Assembly: GCF_015040615.1 (NCBI RefSeq)
Contig: NZ_CP060402.1
Location: 1,302,001 to 1,366,000, forward strand
DNA from: Microbacterium sp. YJN-G
Lineage (GTDB): Bacteria; Actinomycetota; Actinomycetes; Actinomycetales; Microbacteriaceae
Reading direction: 5' to 3'
DNA length: 64,000 bases
Numbering within the stretch: the stretch's first letter is position 1; each line of letters starts with the position of its first letter. The position numbers were made by a program, and so were the translations under genes. The notes below the pieces were generated by a model. It was not told the DNA's origin, did no database searches, and saw nothing but the letters and a program-made list of their open reading frames with translations. Below are positions 34,328-43,274 of this stretch, one piece after another.

Positions 34328-36268
34328 GTGAGAGTAGCGATCGTCACCGAGTCCTTCCTGCCGCACATGAACGGTGTGACCGGGTCGGTGCTGCAGATCC
34401 TGCGGCATCTCGAGCGCACCGGCCACCGAGCCCACGTCATCGCCCCCGCCGCCCCCGGAACGCCGGTGCGCTCGGGCAGCGCCCGGGTCGAGCGCGTTCC
34501 CTCCGTGCCCCTCCCCGGGTACCGGCACGTCCGCGTCGGCACCGTCTCGGCGGCGCGCGTGCACGACGCGCTGCGCCGGTTCGATCCCGACGTCGTCCAT
34601 CTCGCCTCGCCGTTCGCGCTCGGCTGGCGCGGCGTCGTCGCCGCCGCACGCCTCGACCTGCCCGTCACCGCCGCGTACCAGACCGATGTCGCCGCCTACA
34701 CCTCCCGCTACGGGGTCTCACTGACCACCGCGCTCGCCGAGTCGCATGTCGCCAGGCTGCACCGCCGCGCGACGCTCACGCTCGCGCCGTCCCGCGAATC
34801 CGAGACCCAGCTCGAGCGGCTGGGCGTCGACCGGCTGCGCCGGTGGGGAAGGGGAGTGGATGCCGAGCGCTTCCACCCCGACGCCCGCGACGAGCACTGG
34901 CCGCATCGTGCGCCGGGAGAGGTCGTCGTCGGGTACGTGGGCCGGCTCGCCCCCGAGAAGCAGGTCGAAGACCTGCATGCGCTGCGCGGCATCCCCGGCA
35001 TCCGTCTCGTCATCGTCGGCGACGGACCCTCACGTCCGCGCCTGGAGGCGCTGCTGCCGGATGCCGTCTTCCTCGGGCACCTCGCGGGGCACGAACTCGC
35101 CCGGGCCATGGCGTCGTTCGACATCTTCGTGCACCCCGGCGAGAGCGAGACCTTCGGGCAGACCCTGCAGGAGGCGCACGCCAGCGGACTGCCGGTGATC
35201 GCCACCGGCCGCGGCGGCCCCCTCGATCTGGTGCGGATGGGCATCGACGGCTGGCTCTACCGGCCGGGTGACCTCGACGATCTGCGGATGCGGGTGAAGG
35301 ACCTCGCAGGTGACGAGCGCAAGCGCCGGGCCTTCGGGCGGGCAGGACGCGAGGCGGTGGAAGGGCGCTCCTGGGCATCGGTGTGCGACGACCTGCTGGC
35401 ACATTTCGACGAGGCGCGCGAGCTGCACGCGGTCGACCGGACGCTGCGGGCACCCCGCACGCGGCGCCCGGAACCGGTGACCGCGCAGCAGGGGCGGCGC
35501 TGGCACCGCTACATCGCGCTCGGCGACTCGATCACCGAAGGGCTGTGCGATCCGGATGCCGACGGTCGCGAGCGCGGCTGGGCCGACAGGCTGGCTCTGC
35601 TGCTGGCCGCCCGCGGCGGCATCCGCTACGCGAATCTGGCGGTGCGCTCGCGGCGCGTCGCCGATGTGTGCGGCCCGCAGCTCGAGCGCGCCCTCGAACT
35701 GCGCCCGGATCTCGTCTCCATCCTCGTCGGCGCGAACGATCTCGTGCTGGTGCGGGCCGACATCCCGGCCCTTGCAGCCCGGCTGGAGGGCGCGGTGGTG
35801 CGGCTGCGTGAGGGGGGAGCGGATGTCGTGCTCGTCACGCCCTTCCTGCCACGTCGTGCCGAGTCGGCGATCTACGCCCGCCGGTTCGCGGCCTTCGCCA
35901 GCGCGCTCGCCGGGGTGGCGCAGCGCACCGGCGCGCTCCTCATCGACGCCGACCTTCACGAGGGTCTCGGCCGCCGTCCCAACTGGGCCGAGGACCTCGT
36001 GCATCTCTCCAGCCGCGGGCACCGGTTCCTCGCCTACCGGGTCGGCGAGGCGCTCGGCGTCCCGCATGCCGAGGCGCTCGGGGCGCTGGACGAGTCCCTG
36101 CACGACCACGAGCGCATCACCAGGCGGCTCTGGTGGCGCAGGCACGCGCTGCCGTGGGTGTGGCGGCGGCTGCACGGACGCACGGCCGGCGACGGCCGTA
36201 TGGCGAAGCACGACGACTATGTGCTGATCGGGCGCACCGGCGCACGAACCCCGCAGCCCGCCGACTGA
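34328..36268 (+). CDS. Fused GT4-type glycosyltransferase and SGNH/GDSL hydrolase
   Basis: One uninterrupted frame of 646 aa holds two enzymes. Residues 1-365: GT-B glycosyltransferase family 4 with TESFLPHMNGVTGSVLQ (7-23), GYVGRLAPEKQ (about 200), and the donor-site EX7E segment HPGESETFGQTLQEA (about 276-290), as in actinobacterial mannosyltransferases of the MgtA/PimB group. Residues about 390-600: SGNH hydrolase with block I GDSITEG (about 398-404), Gly in NLAV, block III GANDLV (about 470) and the DLVHLSSRGH block (Asp, His about 555-558). No signal peptide or membrane helix. The GTG follows a CATCCT hexamer by 6 nt. Confidence 0.88.
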   Translation: MRVAIVTESFLPHMNGVTGSVLQILRHLERTGHRAHVIAPAAPGTPVRSGSARVERVPSVPLPGYRHVRVGTVSAARVHDALRRFDPDVVHLASPFALGWRGVVAAARLDLPVTAAYQTDVAAYTSRYGVSLTTALAESHVARLHRRATLTLAPSRESETQLERLGVDRLRRWGRGVDAERFHPDARDEHWPHRAPGEVVVGYVGRLAPEKQVEDLHALRGIPGIRLVIVGDGPSRPRLEALLPDAVFLGHLAGHELARAMASFDIFVHPGESETFGQTLQEAHASGLPVIATGRGGPLDLVRMGIDGWLYRPGDLDDLRMRVKDLAGDERKRRAFGRAGREAVEGRSWASVCDDLLAHFDEARELHAVDRTLRAPRTRRPEPVTAQQGRRWHRYIALGDSITEGLCDPDADGRERGWADRLALLLAARGGIRYANLAVRSRRVADVCGPQLERALELRPDLVSILVGANDLVLVRADIPALAARLEGAVVRLREGGADVVLVTPFLPRRAESAIYARRFAAFASALAGVAQRTGALLIDADLHEGLGRRPNWAEDLVHLSSRGHRFLAYRVGEALGVPHAEALGALDESLHDHERITRRLWWRRHALPWVWRRLHGRTAGDGRMAKHDDYVLIGRTGARTPQPAD

Positions 36269-36336
36269 CGGCGCACGCCGGGTGACGGCCCGGCGCGGTG
36301 CTCCCGCGCTCGCTAGGGGCGGGGGAGGTCCACTGC

Positions 36337-36342
36337 TAGGCT
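36337..36342 (+). promoter_or_regulatory. Probable -10 box of pnp
   Basis: TAGGCT begins a predicted transcript with a leader of about 235 nt before the pnp start. Confidence 0.5.
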
Positions 36343-36394
36343 GGACGCGGGTGCCTGTGGCATCCGTCAACTTCATATCGACTTACACGGAGCG

Positions 36395-36560
36395 GTCGGC
36401 TGAGAAGCTGGTCCCCTGTGGTGGGTTCCTCGTCGCACACGGCGCCGGGTGATCTTCTACTGGTGGCCAGCGCAGGCGAGATTCGCGGGAATGCCCGCGC
36501 GCTTATATCTGCCCGCATCCGCTCCTTCGCGAGAACTCGCGTGCCACACGGGCGCGCGAG
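36395..36560 (+). ncRNA. Structured 5' leader of pnp (Actino-pnp RNA candidate)
   Basis: The 316-nt gap before pnp is not coding but rich in potential stems. GCTGG (36407-36411) can pair with CCAGC (36467-36471) around a GC-rich inner region, and a CGCGAG-AA-CTCGCG hairpin lies at 36528-36541 shortly before the ribosome site. A conserved Actino-pnp RNA motif is known from leaders of actinobacterial pnp genes; position and context fit. I could not check the covariance model, so the boundaries are approximate. Confidence 0.5.
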
Positions 36561-36584
36561 CCTAAACAAAGAAGGAGAGACCTC

Positions 36585-38858
36585 TTGGAAGGTCCTGAAA
36601 TCACCGCCACCGAGGCCGTTCTCGACAACGGCCGCTTCGGCACCCGCACCATCCGCTTCGAGACCGGTCGCCTCGCCCAGCAGGCACAGGGGTCCGTCGC
36701 GGCGTACCTGGACGGCGAGACCATGCTGCTCTCCGCCACCAGTGCATCCAAGCACCCCCGGGAGGGCTTCGACTTCTTCCCGCTGACCGTCGACGTCGAG
36801 GAGCGCTCCTACGCCGCCGGCAAGATCCCCGGCTCGTTCTTCCGCCGTGAGGGCCGCCCCTCCACCGAGGCGATCCTCGTCTGCCGTCTGATCGACCGTC
36901 CGCTGCGCCCGTCGTTCGTCGACGGACTGCGCAACGAGGTCCAGATCGTCATCACCGTGCTGTCGATCGCCCCGGGCGAGTACTACGACGCCCTGGCCAT
37001 CAACGCGGCTTCCGCGTCGACCCAGATCTCCGGTCTGCCGTTCTCCGGCCCGATCGCCGGTGTCCGCCTGGCCCTGATCCCCGGTCACGGCGAGCACGCC
37101 GACCAGTGGGTCGCGTTCCCGAACGTCGAGCAGGTCGAGCAGGCCGTCTTCGACCTCGTGGTCGCGGGCCGCGTGGTCACCAAGGCCGACGGCACCGAGG
37201 ACGTCGCGATCATGATGGTCGAGGCCGAGGCGACCGAGGGCAGCTGGAACCTCATCAAGGCCGGCGCCGTCAAGCCCAGCGAAGAGGTCGTCGCGCAGGG
37301 CCTCGAGGCCGCGAAGCCGTTCATCTCGCAGCTCGTCAAGGCTCAGGCCGAGCTCGCCGCGACCGCGTCGAAGGAGCCCGGTGTGTACCCGGTCTTCCCG
37401 GCGTACAGCCAGGAGGTCTACGACTTCGTGGCCGAGCGTGCGTACACCGAGCTCGTCGACGTGTACCAGATCGCCGACAAGCAGGAGCGCCAGAGCGCCG
37501 ACGACGCGATCAAGGACCGCGTCAAGGCCGAGCTCATCGAGGCCACGGAGGCCGGCAGCCTGCCGGCAGCCGCCCCGCTGGAGTTCTCGGCCGCCTACAA
37601 GTCGGTCACCAAGAAGATCGTGCGCGGCCGCATCCTCACCGACAACGTCCGCATCGACGGCCGCGGCCTCGCCGACATCCGTCCGCTGGACGCCGAGGTG
37701 CAGGTCATCCCGCGCGTGCACGGCTCGGCGATCTTCCAGCGCGGCGAGACCCAGATCATGGGTGTCACCACGCTGAACATGCTCAAGATGGAGCAGCAGA
37801 TCGACTCGCTGTCGCCCACGACCAGCAAGCGCTACATGCACCACTACAACTTCCCGCCCTACTCGACCGGTGAGACCGGCCGCGTCGGGTCGCCGAAGCG
37901 TCGCGAGATCGGGCACGGCTTCCTCGCCGAGCGCGCCCTCGTGCCGGTGCTGCCCACCCGCGAGGAGTTCCCGTACGCGATCCGTCAGGTCTCCGAGGCC
38001 CTCGGCTCGAACGGCTCGACCTCGATGGGCTCGGTCTGCGCGTCGACCCTGTCGCTGCTGAACGCCGGTGTGCCGTTGCGCGCTGCCGTCGCCGGCATCG
38101 CGATGGGCCTGGTCTCGGACGAGGTCGACGGTGAGACCCGCTATGCGGCGCTCACCGACATCCTCGGCGCCGAGGACGCACTCGGCGACATGGACTTCAA
38201 GGTCGCGGGCACGAGCGAGTTCGTCACGGCGATCCAGCTCGACACGAAGCTCGACGGCATCCCGTCGTCGGTGCTCGCAGGAGCCCTGACCCAGGCCCGC
38301 GAGGCGCGCCTGACGATCCTGAACGTCCTCAACGCCGCGATCGACTCGCCCGACGAGATGGCCCCGACCGCTCCGCGCGTGATCAGCGTGCAGATCCCGG
38401 TCGACAAGATCGGTGAGCTGATCGGCCCGAAGGGCAAGACGATCAACGCGATCCAGGACGAGACCGGCGCGCAGATCTCCATCGAGGAGGACGGCACCGT
38501 CTACATCGGCGCGACCGACGGCCCCTCGGCCGAGGCCGCCCGTGCTCAGGTGAACGCGATCGCCAACCCGACCAACCCCGAGGTCGGCGAGCAGTTCCTC
38601 GGCACCGTCGTGAAGATCGCCACCTTCGGCGCCTTCATCTCGCTGCTGCCGGGCAAGGACGGACTGCTGCACGTCACCGAGGTGCGCAAGCTCGCCGGTG
38701 GCAAGCGTGTCGAGAACGTCGACGACGTGCTGTCGGTCGGTCAGAAGATCCTCGTGCGCATCACGAAGATCGACGACCGCGGCAAGCTGTCGCTCGAGCC
38801 GGTGCTCGACGACGCCGACTCCACGGACGAGAAGCCCGCGGAGGACGCCGAGGCGTGA
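36585..38858 (+). CDS. pnp: Polyribonucleotide nucleotidyltransferase (PNPase)
   Basis: 3'-5' phosphorolytic exoribonuclease, a trimer in RNA decay. It has two RNase PH domains (about 10-145 and 345-560), with [24 protein letters not shown] sequence in the first (read [22 protein letters not shown]) and [15 protein letters not shown] ([13 protein letters not shown]) in the second. An alpha-helical linker separates them. KH is at about 600-655 ([15 protein letters not shown]) and S1 at about 667-735 ([13 protein letters not shown]). The length of 757 aa is normal. The start is TTG at 36585, 6 nt after GAAGGAGAG; no other start fits. Confidence 0.97.
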   Translation: MEGPEITATEAVLDNGRFGTRTIRFETGRLAQQAQGSVAAYLDGETMLLSATSASKHPREGFDFFPLTVDVEERSYAAGKIPGSFFRREGRPSTEAILVCRLIDRPLRPSFVDGLRNEVQIVITVLSIAPGEYYDALAINAASASTQISGLPFSGPIAGVRLALIPGHGEHADQWVAFPNVEQVEQAVFDLVVAGRVVTKADGTEDVAIMMVEAEATEGSWNLIKAGAVKPSEEVVAQGLEAAKPFISQLVKAQAELAATASKEPGVYPVFPAYSQEVYDFVAERAYTELVDVYQIADKQERQSADDAIKDRVKAELIEATEAGSLPAAAPLEFSAAYKSVTKKIVRGRILTDNVRIDGRGLADIRPLDAEVQVIPRVHGSAIFQRGETQIMGVTTLNMLKMEQQIDSLSPTTSKRYMHHYNFPPYSTGETGRVGSPKRREIGHGFLAERALVPVLPTREEFPYAIRQVSEALGSNGSTSMGSVCASTLSLLNAGVPLRAAVAGIAMGLVSDEVDGETRYAALTDILGAEDALGDMDFKVAGTSEFVTAIQLDTKLDGIPSSVLAGALTQAREARLTILNVLNAAIDSPDEMAPTAPRVISVQIPVDKIGELIGPKGKTINAIQDETGAQISIEEDGTVYIGATDGPSAEAARAQVNAIANPTNPEVGEQFLGTVVKIATFGAFISLLPGKDGLLHVTEVRKLAGGKRVENVDDVLSVGQKILVRITKIDDRGKLSLEPVLDDADSTDEKPAEDAEA

Positions 38859-38862
38859 TCCA

Positions 38863-38890
38863 CGCGGATGCCGGTGACCCGGCATCCGCG
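38863..38890 (+). terminator. First hairpin after pnp
   Basis: A 12-bp perfect stem (38863-38874 with 38879-38890) with a TGAC loop, 4 nt after the stop. Confidence 0.75.
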
Positions 38891-38893
38891 CCC

Positions 38894-38934
38894 GAGGCCC
38901 GGAATCGTGCGGTGGACGCGCGATTCCGGGCCTC
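38894..38934 (+). terminator. Second hairpin after pnp
   Basis: A 14-bp perfect stem (38894-38907 with 38921-38934), 3 nt after the first hairpin. Together they form a double terminator that may also protect the 3' end. Confidence 0.75.
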
Positions 38935-39072
38935 TTCGCATCCAGCGTGACCAAACCGTTACGAGAACTTGCTCCCCGGCCCGCCGCCGCGGTCACCGGC
39001 ACCGAGAACGTCGCCTACCCTCTAAATACACGGGGGTTCGGCCTAGGGATCATCGGTCCATGGGGGTAGAGG

Positions 39073-40098
39073 ATGAGGTTGTTCGGCACAGGCGCAGCCG
39101 ACGGACAGCCGCGCGCCGGAGAGCTTCTCGACACGCACCCCTCCGCGCCCATCCCGGTCATCGGGCCGGGCGTCGGCGAGTCGATCCGGGTGCCGCTGGG
39201 GGAGACCGGGCTGTCGGTCTTTCCCCTGATGCTCGGCGCCGCGGAGTTCGGCTGGAACGTCGATCAGCAGACGAGCAACGCCCTGCTGGATCGCTACGTC
39301 GAGTTCGGCGGCAACGCCGTGCACACCGCCGACGGCTTCTCGGGCGGGCGCAGCGAGCACATCATCGGCCAGTGGCTGCGGGCCAGCGGTCACCGCGACC
39401 GAGTCGTGCTCAGCGTGCGGATCGGCACGCACGCCGACAACCCCGGTCTGGGCTCGGTGAACCTCGTGCGGGCCGTGGAGGGCTCGCTCATCCGGCTCGG
39501 CATCGACCGGATCGACGTGCTCTACCTCGACGCCTCGATCGACGGCGGTGCCGTGCTCGAGGACACGCTCGCGACCGTCGAGTGGCTGCGTGAGGCGGGG
39601 AAGATCGCCTCGGTCGGTGCGTTCCGCTTCAGCCCTGAGCGACTGGTCGAGGCGCGCATCCTGGCATCCGCCGGCTATCCGCGGATCGAGGTGCTCGACG
39701 AGCCGTACAACCTCGTGCGCCGTGACGAGTTCGAGGGCGACCTGCGTCTGGTCGCCGCGGCGCAGAGCCTGGCCGTCACGCCGTCGCACGCTCTCGAGCA
39801 CGGGTTCCTCTCCGGGCGGCACCGCACGAAGTCGTCGGCTGCGGGCGTGCGCGGTCAGCAGATGCGCAACCATCTCAACCGTCGCGGCATCCGCGTGCTG
39901 CGGGCGCTCGACCTCATCGCCGACGAGCTGAGCGTCCCGGTCGCGGCCGTGTCGATCGCCTGGCTGCTCGCCCAGCGCACCGTCGTCGCCCCGATCGTGA
40001 ACGCGTTTGCCGTCGATCACATCGACGAGCTCGTGCAGGGGGCGGGCATCACCCTCACCCGCACCCAGATCGCCGAGCTCACCCGCGCGAGCGGATGA
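39073..40098 (+). CDS. Aldo/keto reductase-like protein without catalytic tetrad
   Basis: The TIM-barrel aldo/keto reductase fold is clear (341 aa; SLIRLGIDRIDVLYLD, WLREAGKIASVGAFRFS, IAWLLAQ). Aligned by eye to the family patterns, all four catalytic positions are changed: the Asp of DTA is His84, the Tyr of the YG loop is Phe89, the Lys of the TK strand is Arg116, and the His of the substrate strand is Asp153. The protein is therefore predicted to lack reductase activity, and could be a binding or regulatory subunit like the potassium-channel beta proteins. The first 40 residues are extra. GTAGAGG precedes the ATG. Confidence 0.85.
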   Translation: MRLFGTGAADGQPRAGELLDTHPSAPIPVIGPGVGESIRVPLGETGLSVFPLMLGAAEFGWNVDQQTSNALLDRYVEFGGNAVHTADGFSGGRSEHIIGQWLRASGHRDRVVLSVRIGTHADNPGLGSVNLVRAVEGSLIRLGIDRIDVLYLDASIDGGAVLEDTLATVEWLREAGKIASVGAFRFSPERLVEARILASAGYPRIEVLDEPYNLVRRDEFEGDLRLVAAAQSLAVTPSHALEHGFLSGRHRTKSSAAGVRGQQMRNHLNRRGIRVLRALDLIADELSVPVAAVSIAWLLAQRTVVAPIVNAFAVDHIDELVQGAGITLTRTQIAELTRASG

Positions 40099-40152
40099 GC
40101 GTGCGAACCGCGACCGTGTGACGCGGCGCGCCACCGTGTCGGTGCGGTGACC

Positions 40153-40158
40153 TAAGCT
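40153..40158 (+). promoter_or_regulatory. Possible -10 box of the histidine phosphatase gene
   Basis: TAAGCT gives a leader of about 25-35 nt, depending on the start used. Confidence 0.45.
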
Positions 40159-40197
40159 GGAGGTGCCCCGACGCGGTGGCATGGAGTGAGCAGGGTT

Positions 40198-40800
40198 GTG
40201 ACGCATTACATTTATCTGGTCAGACACGGAGAACATCAGGACGCCGAGCACGGCGTGGATGACGGACCCCTCTCGCCGCGAGGGCAGCGCCAGGCAGAGC
40301 TCATCGCCGACCGCCTCTCGGGCCTTCCGCTCGACGCGGTCTGGCACTCGCCGCTGCTGCGCGCCGCCGAGACCGCCCGCGCGGTCGCGGCCCGGCTTCC
40401 CGCAGTCGACCCCGAGCCTTCGGCTCTGCTGTTCGACTGCGTGCCCAGCGGCATGACCGACGAGACCCCGGCGGCGTACGAGTCGTTCTTCGGTTCGGTG
40501 AGCGACGCCGAGATCGAGGCGGGTTCGGCGCAGATGACGGATGCCGTCGGCGAGTTCCTGCGCCGGCGCAACGGCGACGTGCACGAGGTGCTGATCACCC
40601 ACAACTTCGTGATCTCGTGGTTCGTCCGTGAGGTTCTGGGAGCCCCCGCCTGGCGGTGGATGACGCTGAATCAGGCGCACTGCGGGCTGACGGTGATCGC
40701 GCAGAAGCAGGGCCGGCCCTGGACGCTGCTCAGCCACAACGACCTCGGCCACCTGCCGATGGAGCTGCGCACCGGACTGCCCGAGGGCGCCCTGGTCTGA
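40198..40800 (+). CDS. Histidine phosphatase family protein
   Basis: Phosphoglycerate-mutase-like phosphatase of 200 aa with a phospho-His mechanism. The RHG motif is VRHGE (8-12, His10), the second Arg is in LLRAAETARA (about 57), and the acid and second His are in LLITHNFV (His about 134). The substrate is unknown. The start at GTG 40198 gives MTHYIYLVRHG, the usual N-terminus; GTG at 40186 would add four residues. The last codons are part of a tandem repeat that continues past the stop. Confidence 0.9.
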   Translation: MTHYIYLVRHGEHQDAEHGVDDGPLSPRGQRQAELIADRLSGLPLDAVWHSPLLRAAETARAVAARLPAVDPEPSALLFDCVPSGMTDETPAAYESFFGSVSDAEIEAGSAQMTDAVGEFLRRRNGDVHEVLITHNFVISWFVREVLGAPAWRWMTLNQAHCGLTVIAQKQGRPWTLLSHNDLGHLPMELRTGLPEGALV

Positions 40801-40889
40801 GGCGCTGGGCTGAGGCGAGCCCTGGGCTGAGGCGAGCCCTGGTCTGAGGCGAGCACCGGTCTGAGTGGAGCACCGCTCTGAGCGCGCCG
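40791..40889. repeat. 17-nt tandem repeat running over the stop codon of the phosphatase gene
   Basis: A partial copy (40791-40804, including the TGA) is followed by five 17-nt units at 40805, 40822, 40839, 40856 and 40873. Units 1 and 2 are identical (CTGGGCTGAGGCGAGCC); units 3-5 drift. Every unit keeps CTGA, so the stop is duplicated each time. Confidence 0.88.
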
Positions 40890-40926
40890 CGCCCGTCACG
40901 CGACCGGCCGGTGGCATGCGCGAACC

Positions 40927-40932
40927 TAGACT
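40927..40932 (+). promoter_or_regulatory. -10 box of dapB (leaderless)
   Basis: TAGACT followed by 6 nt (GGAGAC) and the ATG at 40939. Confidence 0.65.
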
Positions 40933-40938
40933 GGAGAC

Positions 40939-41685
40939 ATGACCACTCAGGTTGCCCTCGTCGGCGGATCAGGCAAGCTCGGACGGATCATCCATGCGGT
41001 GATCGATGAGCTCGACGGCTTCGAGGTGCGCAATGTGCTCGGCTCGGCGAGCGATCTGAGCGAGCTCGACGGCGCCGATCTGATCGTGGACGCCTCCACC
41101 CCCGCGGTGAGCATCGAGGTCGTGCGGGCTGCGCTGCAGCGCGGCATCAACGTACTGGTCGGCACCTCGGGCTGGTCGCAGGAGCGCATCTCGCTGGTCC
41201 GTCCGCTCGTGACCGACGGCGAGACGGGCGTGGTGTTCATCCCGAACTTCTCACTGGGCTCCGCCCTGGGCACGGCGCTGGCCGCAGCGGCCGCGCCGTT
41301 CTTCCCCTTCGCCGAGATCGTCGAGGCCCACCGCGATTCGAAGATCGACTCGCCCAGCGGCACGGCGGTGCGCACGGCCGAGCTCATGACCGAGGCGCGC
41401 ACCGGGCAGGGTCCCTTCCACGCGCCGCACGTCGATCAGCGGGCGCGCGGGCAGCAGGTGGCGGGCATCCCGGTGCACTCCCTGCGCCGCCCCGGCGTGA
41501 TCGCGCGTCAGGAGGCCATCCTGTCCGGCGCGGGGGAGTCCCTCTCGATCGTGCACGACACCGTCGACTCCGCGGCGGCTTACGCGCCCGGCATCCGCCT
41601 CGCCCTGCCGTTCGCGCGCGATGCGCGCGGCGTGGTCGTGGGCCTCGAGAACATCATCGACATCGGCATCCGGACCCGATCGTGA
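40939..41685 (+). CDS. dapB: 4-hydroxy-tetrahydrodipicolinate reductase
   Basis: NAD(P)H-dependent step of diaminopimelate and lysine synthesis. Nucleotide motif GGSGKLGR (9-16); STPAVSIEVV (53-62); the catalytic segment EAHRDSKIDSPSGTA (129-143) with His131 and Lys135. The length of 248 aa is normal for actinobacteria. The start is fixed by the leaderless promoter. The stop overlaps the next GTG (GTGA). Confidence 0.96.
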   Translation: MTTQVALVGGSGKLGRIIHAVIDELDGFEVRNVLGSASDLSELDGADLIVDASTPAVSIEVVRAALQRGINVLVGTSGWSQERISLVRPLVTDGETGVVFIPNFSLGSALGTALAAAAAPFFPFAEIVEAHRDSKIDSPSGTAVRTAELMTEARTGQGPFHAPHVDQRARGQQVAGIPVHSLRRPGVIARQEAILSGAGESLSIVHDTVDSAAAYAPGIRLALPFARDARGVVVGLENIIDIGIRTRS

Positions 41686-42125
41686 CCTCGCGCATCGGCG
41701 TCGTCGTCATGGGCGCCGCCCTGTTCCTGTATCTCGCGGTCGCCGTGTGGCTCGGCGTGATGTTCTTCGCCGTCGGCACGCCCGTCTCGATCGGGATGGG
41801 GATCGCACTGGTCATCATCGCGCCGATCGGCGCCTGGGCGCTGCTGCGCGAGCTGCTGTTCGGGTTCTCGGCCGATCGGCTCGGCCGCATCCTCGACGGT
41901 GAGGGCGGGATGCCGGAGGCTCCGGCCGAGCTGACGCCGAGCGGGCGGCTGCGACGTGAGGACGTCGAGCCGATGATCGCCGAGTACGGCTCGGCATCCG
42001 AAGCGGCGGCCGATGACTGGCGCGCCCGCTACCGGCTGGGCGTCGTGCAGGATGCCGCCGGACGACGCAAGGATGCCAGGGCCAGCATCCGCGAGGCCAT
42101 CCGGCTCTCACGCACCCGGCCCTGA
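41682..42125 (+). CDS. Membrane protein with C-terminal TPR-like helices
   Basis: A 147-residue protein coupled to dapB by a GTGA overlap. Two N-terminal hydrophobic helices (about 6-30 and 37-60) are followed by a soluble part. Its end (about 105-145: DDWRARYRLGVVQDAAGRRK, then DARASIREAIRLS) looks like a single TPR-type helical pair. Function unknown. It is common next to dapB in Microbacteriaceae, as far as I recall. Confidence 0.78.
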   Translation: MTSRIGVVVMGAALFLYLAVAVWLGVMFFAVGTPVSIGMGIALVIIAPIGAWALLRELLFGFSADRLGRILDGEGGMPEAPAELTPSGRLRREDVEPMIAEYGSASEAAADDWRARYRLGVVQDAAGRRKDARASIREAIRLSRTRP

Positions 42126-42134
42126 CCTCCGCGG

Positions 42135-42560
42135 TCAGGCCAGGCTGGCCTCGAGCGTGATCTCGATGCCGGCGAGCGCCTGCGAGACAGGGCAGCCCGT
42201 CTTGGCCTCCTCGGCGATCTCCTGGAACCGCTCAGCGGTGATGCCGGGGACGGTGGCGTTGACGTTGAGGTGGCTGCCGGTGATACCGGTGCCGGGCTTG
42301 AACGTGACGGACGCCGAGGTGTTCACGCGCTCGGGCGGGGTGCCGTTCTCGGCCAGCGCGTGAGAGAACGCCATGCTGAAGCACGAGGCGTGCGCGGCGG
42401 CGATGAGCTCCTCAGGCGTGGTGATCGTCTCGGAGCCCTCGGCGCGCGCCTTCCAGTCGATGGGGAAGGTGCCGAGGTTCGAGGTCGAGAACGCGACGGT
42501 GCCCGACCCCTCCATGAGGGATCCGGTCCAGGTGGTGGCGGCTTCGCTGGTGACGGGCAT
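42135..42560 (-). CDS. OsmC family peroxiredoxin
   Basis: Thiol peroxidase of the OsmC/Ohr group (141 aa) that reduces organic hydroperoxides. The two catalytic cysteines are Cys60 in AHASCFSMA and Cys123 in TGCPVSQAL, typical of OsmC. The start was set at ATG 42560, preceded by GGAGG at 6 nt; the frame is open further upstream, but without family sequence. Confidence 0.93.
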   Translation of the reverse strand: MPVTSEAATTWTGSLMEGSGTVAFSTSNLGTFPIDWKARAEGSETITTPEELIAAAHASCFSMAFSHALAENGTPPERVNTSASVTFKPGTGITGSHLNVNATVPGITAERFQEIAEEAKTGCPVSQALAGIEITLEASLA

Positions 42561-42686
42561 GGTTCCTCCAGTGGTCGGATCTCGCAGGGCGCGCGCGGTG
42601 TTCGCGTCGCCCCGCAAGCCTACCCAGGAGAGTGCTCCGGCGGTACCGGCCGGCCGTTCAGGCCGGGGTGCGTGGTCGCCGTGACG

Positions 42687-43274
42687 TCAGACGGCGCGGG
42701 GTCTGCGTCCGAGCACTCCGGCGCGCTGCAGCAGCAGGTAGAGCTGGCAGCCGAGGCAGAAGCCGAAGGCGGCGTTGAGGAAGGCCGCGATGAAGGCCGC
42801 CGCCGTGGCGATGGGCAGCGCCAGCGGCACGCCGGCCAGGTGCAGCACGAGGCCGGCCGAGACGACGAGCAGTCCGACGCCCTGCGCGAAGCGCGGCGGA
42901 CGCGGGTCCTCCAGCTCGGCGGGCGGCGCGAGCCGCGGGCGGACCGCACGGCGGAACAGCACGCTCCACGGCGAGGTCGTGGGCGAGAGCACGCTCCACA
43001 GGAACAGCAGCGCGATCACGACCGTGAGCAGGAACGCCGGGTCGAGCACGCGCAGTCCGATCGGCGACCCGGGAAGGGTCCACGCGCCCCAGGAGGCGTC
43101 GGCGAGCGGCTGGTAGGCGAACCAGCCGAACAAGGCCGGCCCGGTGTTCGCCGACGGCCCGGTGAGCCCCAGGAAGGTCGCCACCAGCAGCAGCGCCGAG
43201 GTGATCCAGGCGGCGAAGCGCGGTCCGCGCGGGTCGATGCCGCGGGGCGCGTGCGGAGTGTTCTCTGCGGTCAT
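42687..43274 (-). CDS. DUF4395 membrane protein
   Basis: A 195-aa integral membrane protein with about four hydrophobic segments. It ends with the family's hallmark GFCLGCQLYLL (Cys173 and Cys176) on the last helix. DUF4395 proteins often pair with thioredoxins; here its ATG overlaps the stop of a thioredoxin-like gene by 4 nt. A redox relay across the membrane, perhaps for sulphur or thiol handling, is inference. Confidence 0.88.
   Translation of the reverse strand: MTAENTPHAPRGIDPRGPRFAAWITSALLLVATFLGLTGPSANTGPALFGWFAYQPLADASWGAWTLPGSPIGLRVLDPAFLLTVVIALLFLWSVLSPTTSPWSVLFRRAVRPRLAPPAELEDPRPPRFAQGVGLLVVSAGLVLHLAGVPLALPIATAAAFIAAFLNAAFGFCLGCQLYLLLQRAGVLGRRPRAV

Noticed and set aside
36418..36584. 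Small coding region before pnp
   Set aside because: The frame has no ribosome site, runs into the pnp start and matches a structured leader position better.
40186..40197. Earlier GTG start of the histidine phosphatase
   Set aside because: It adds MSRV before the usual N-terminus and has no better ribosome site; kept only as an alternative.
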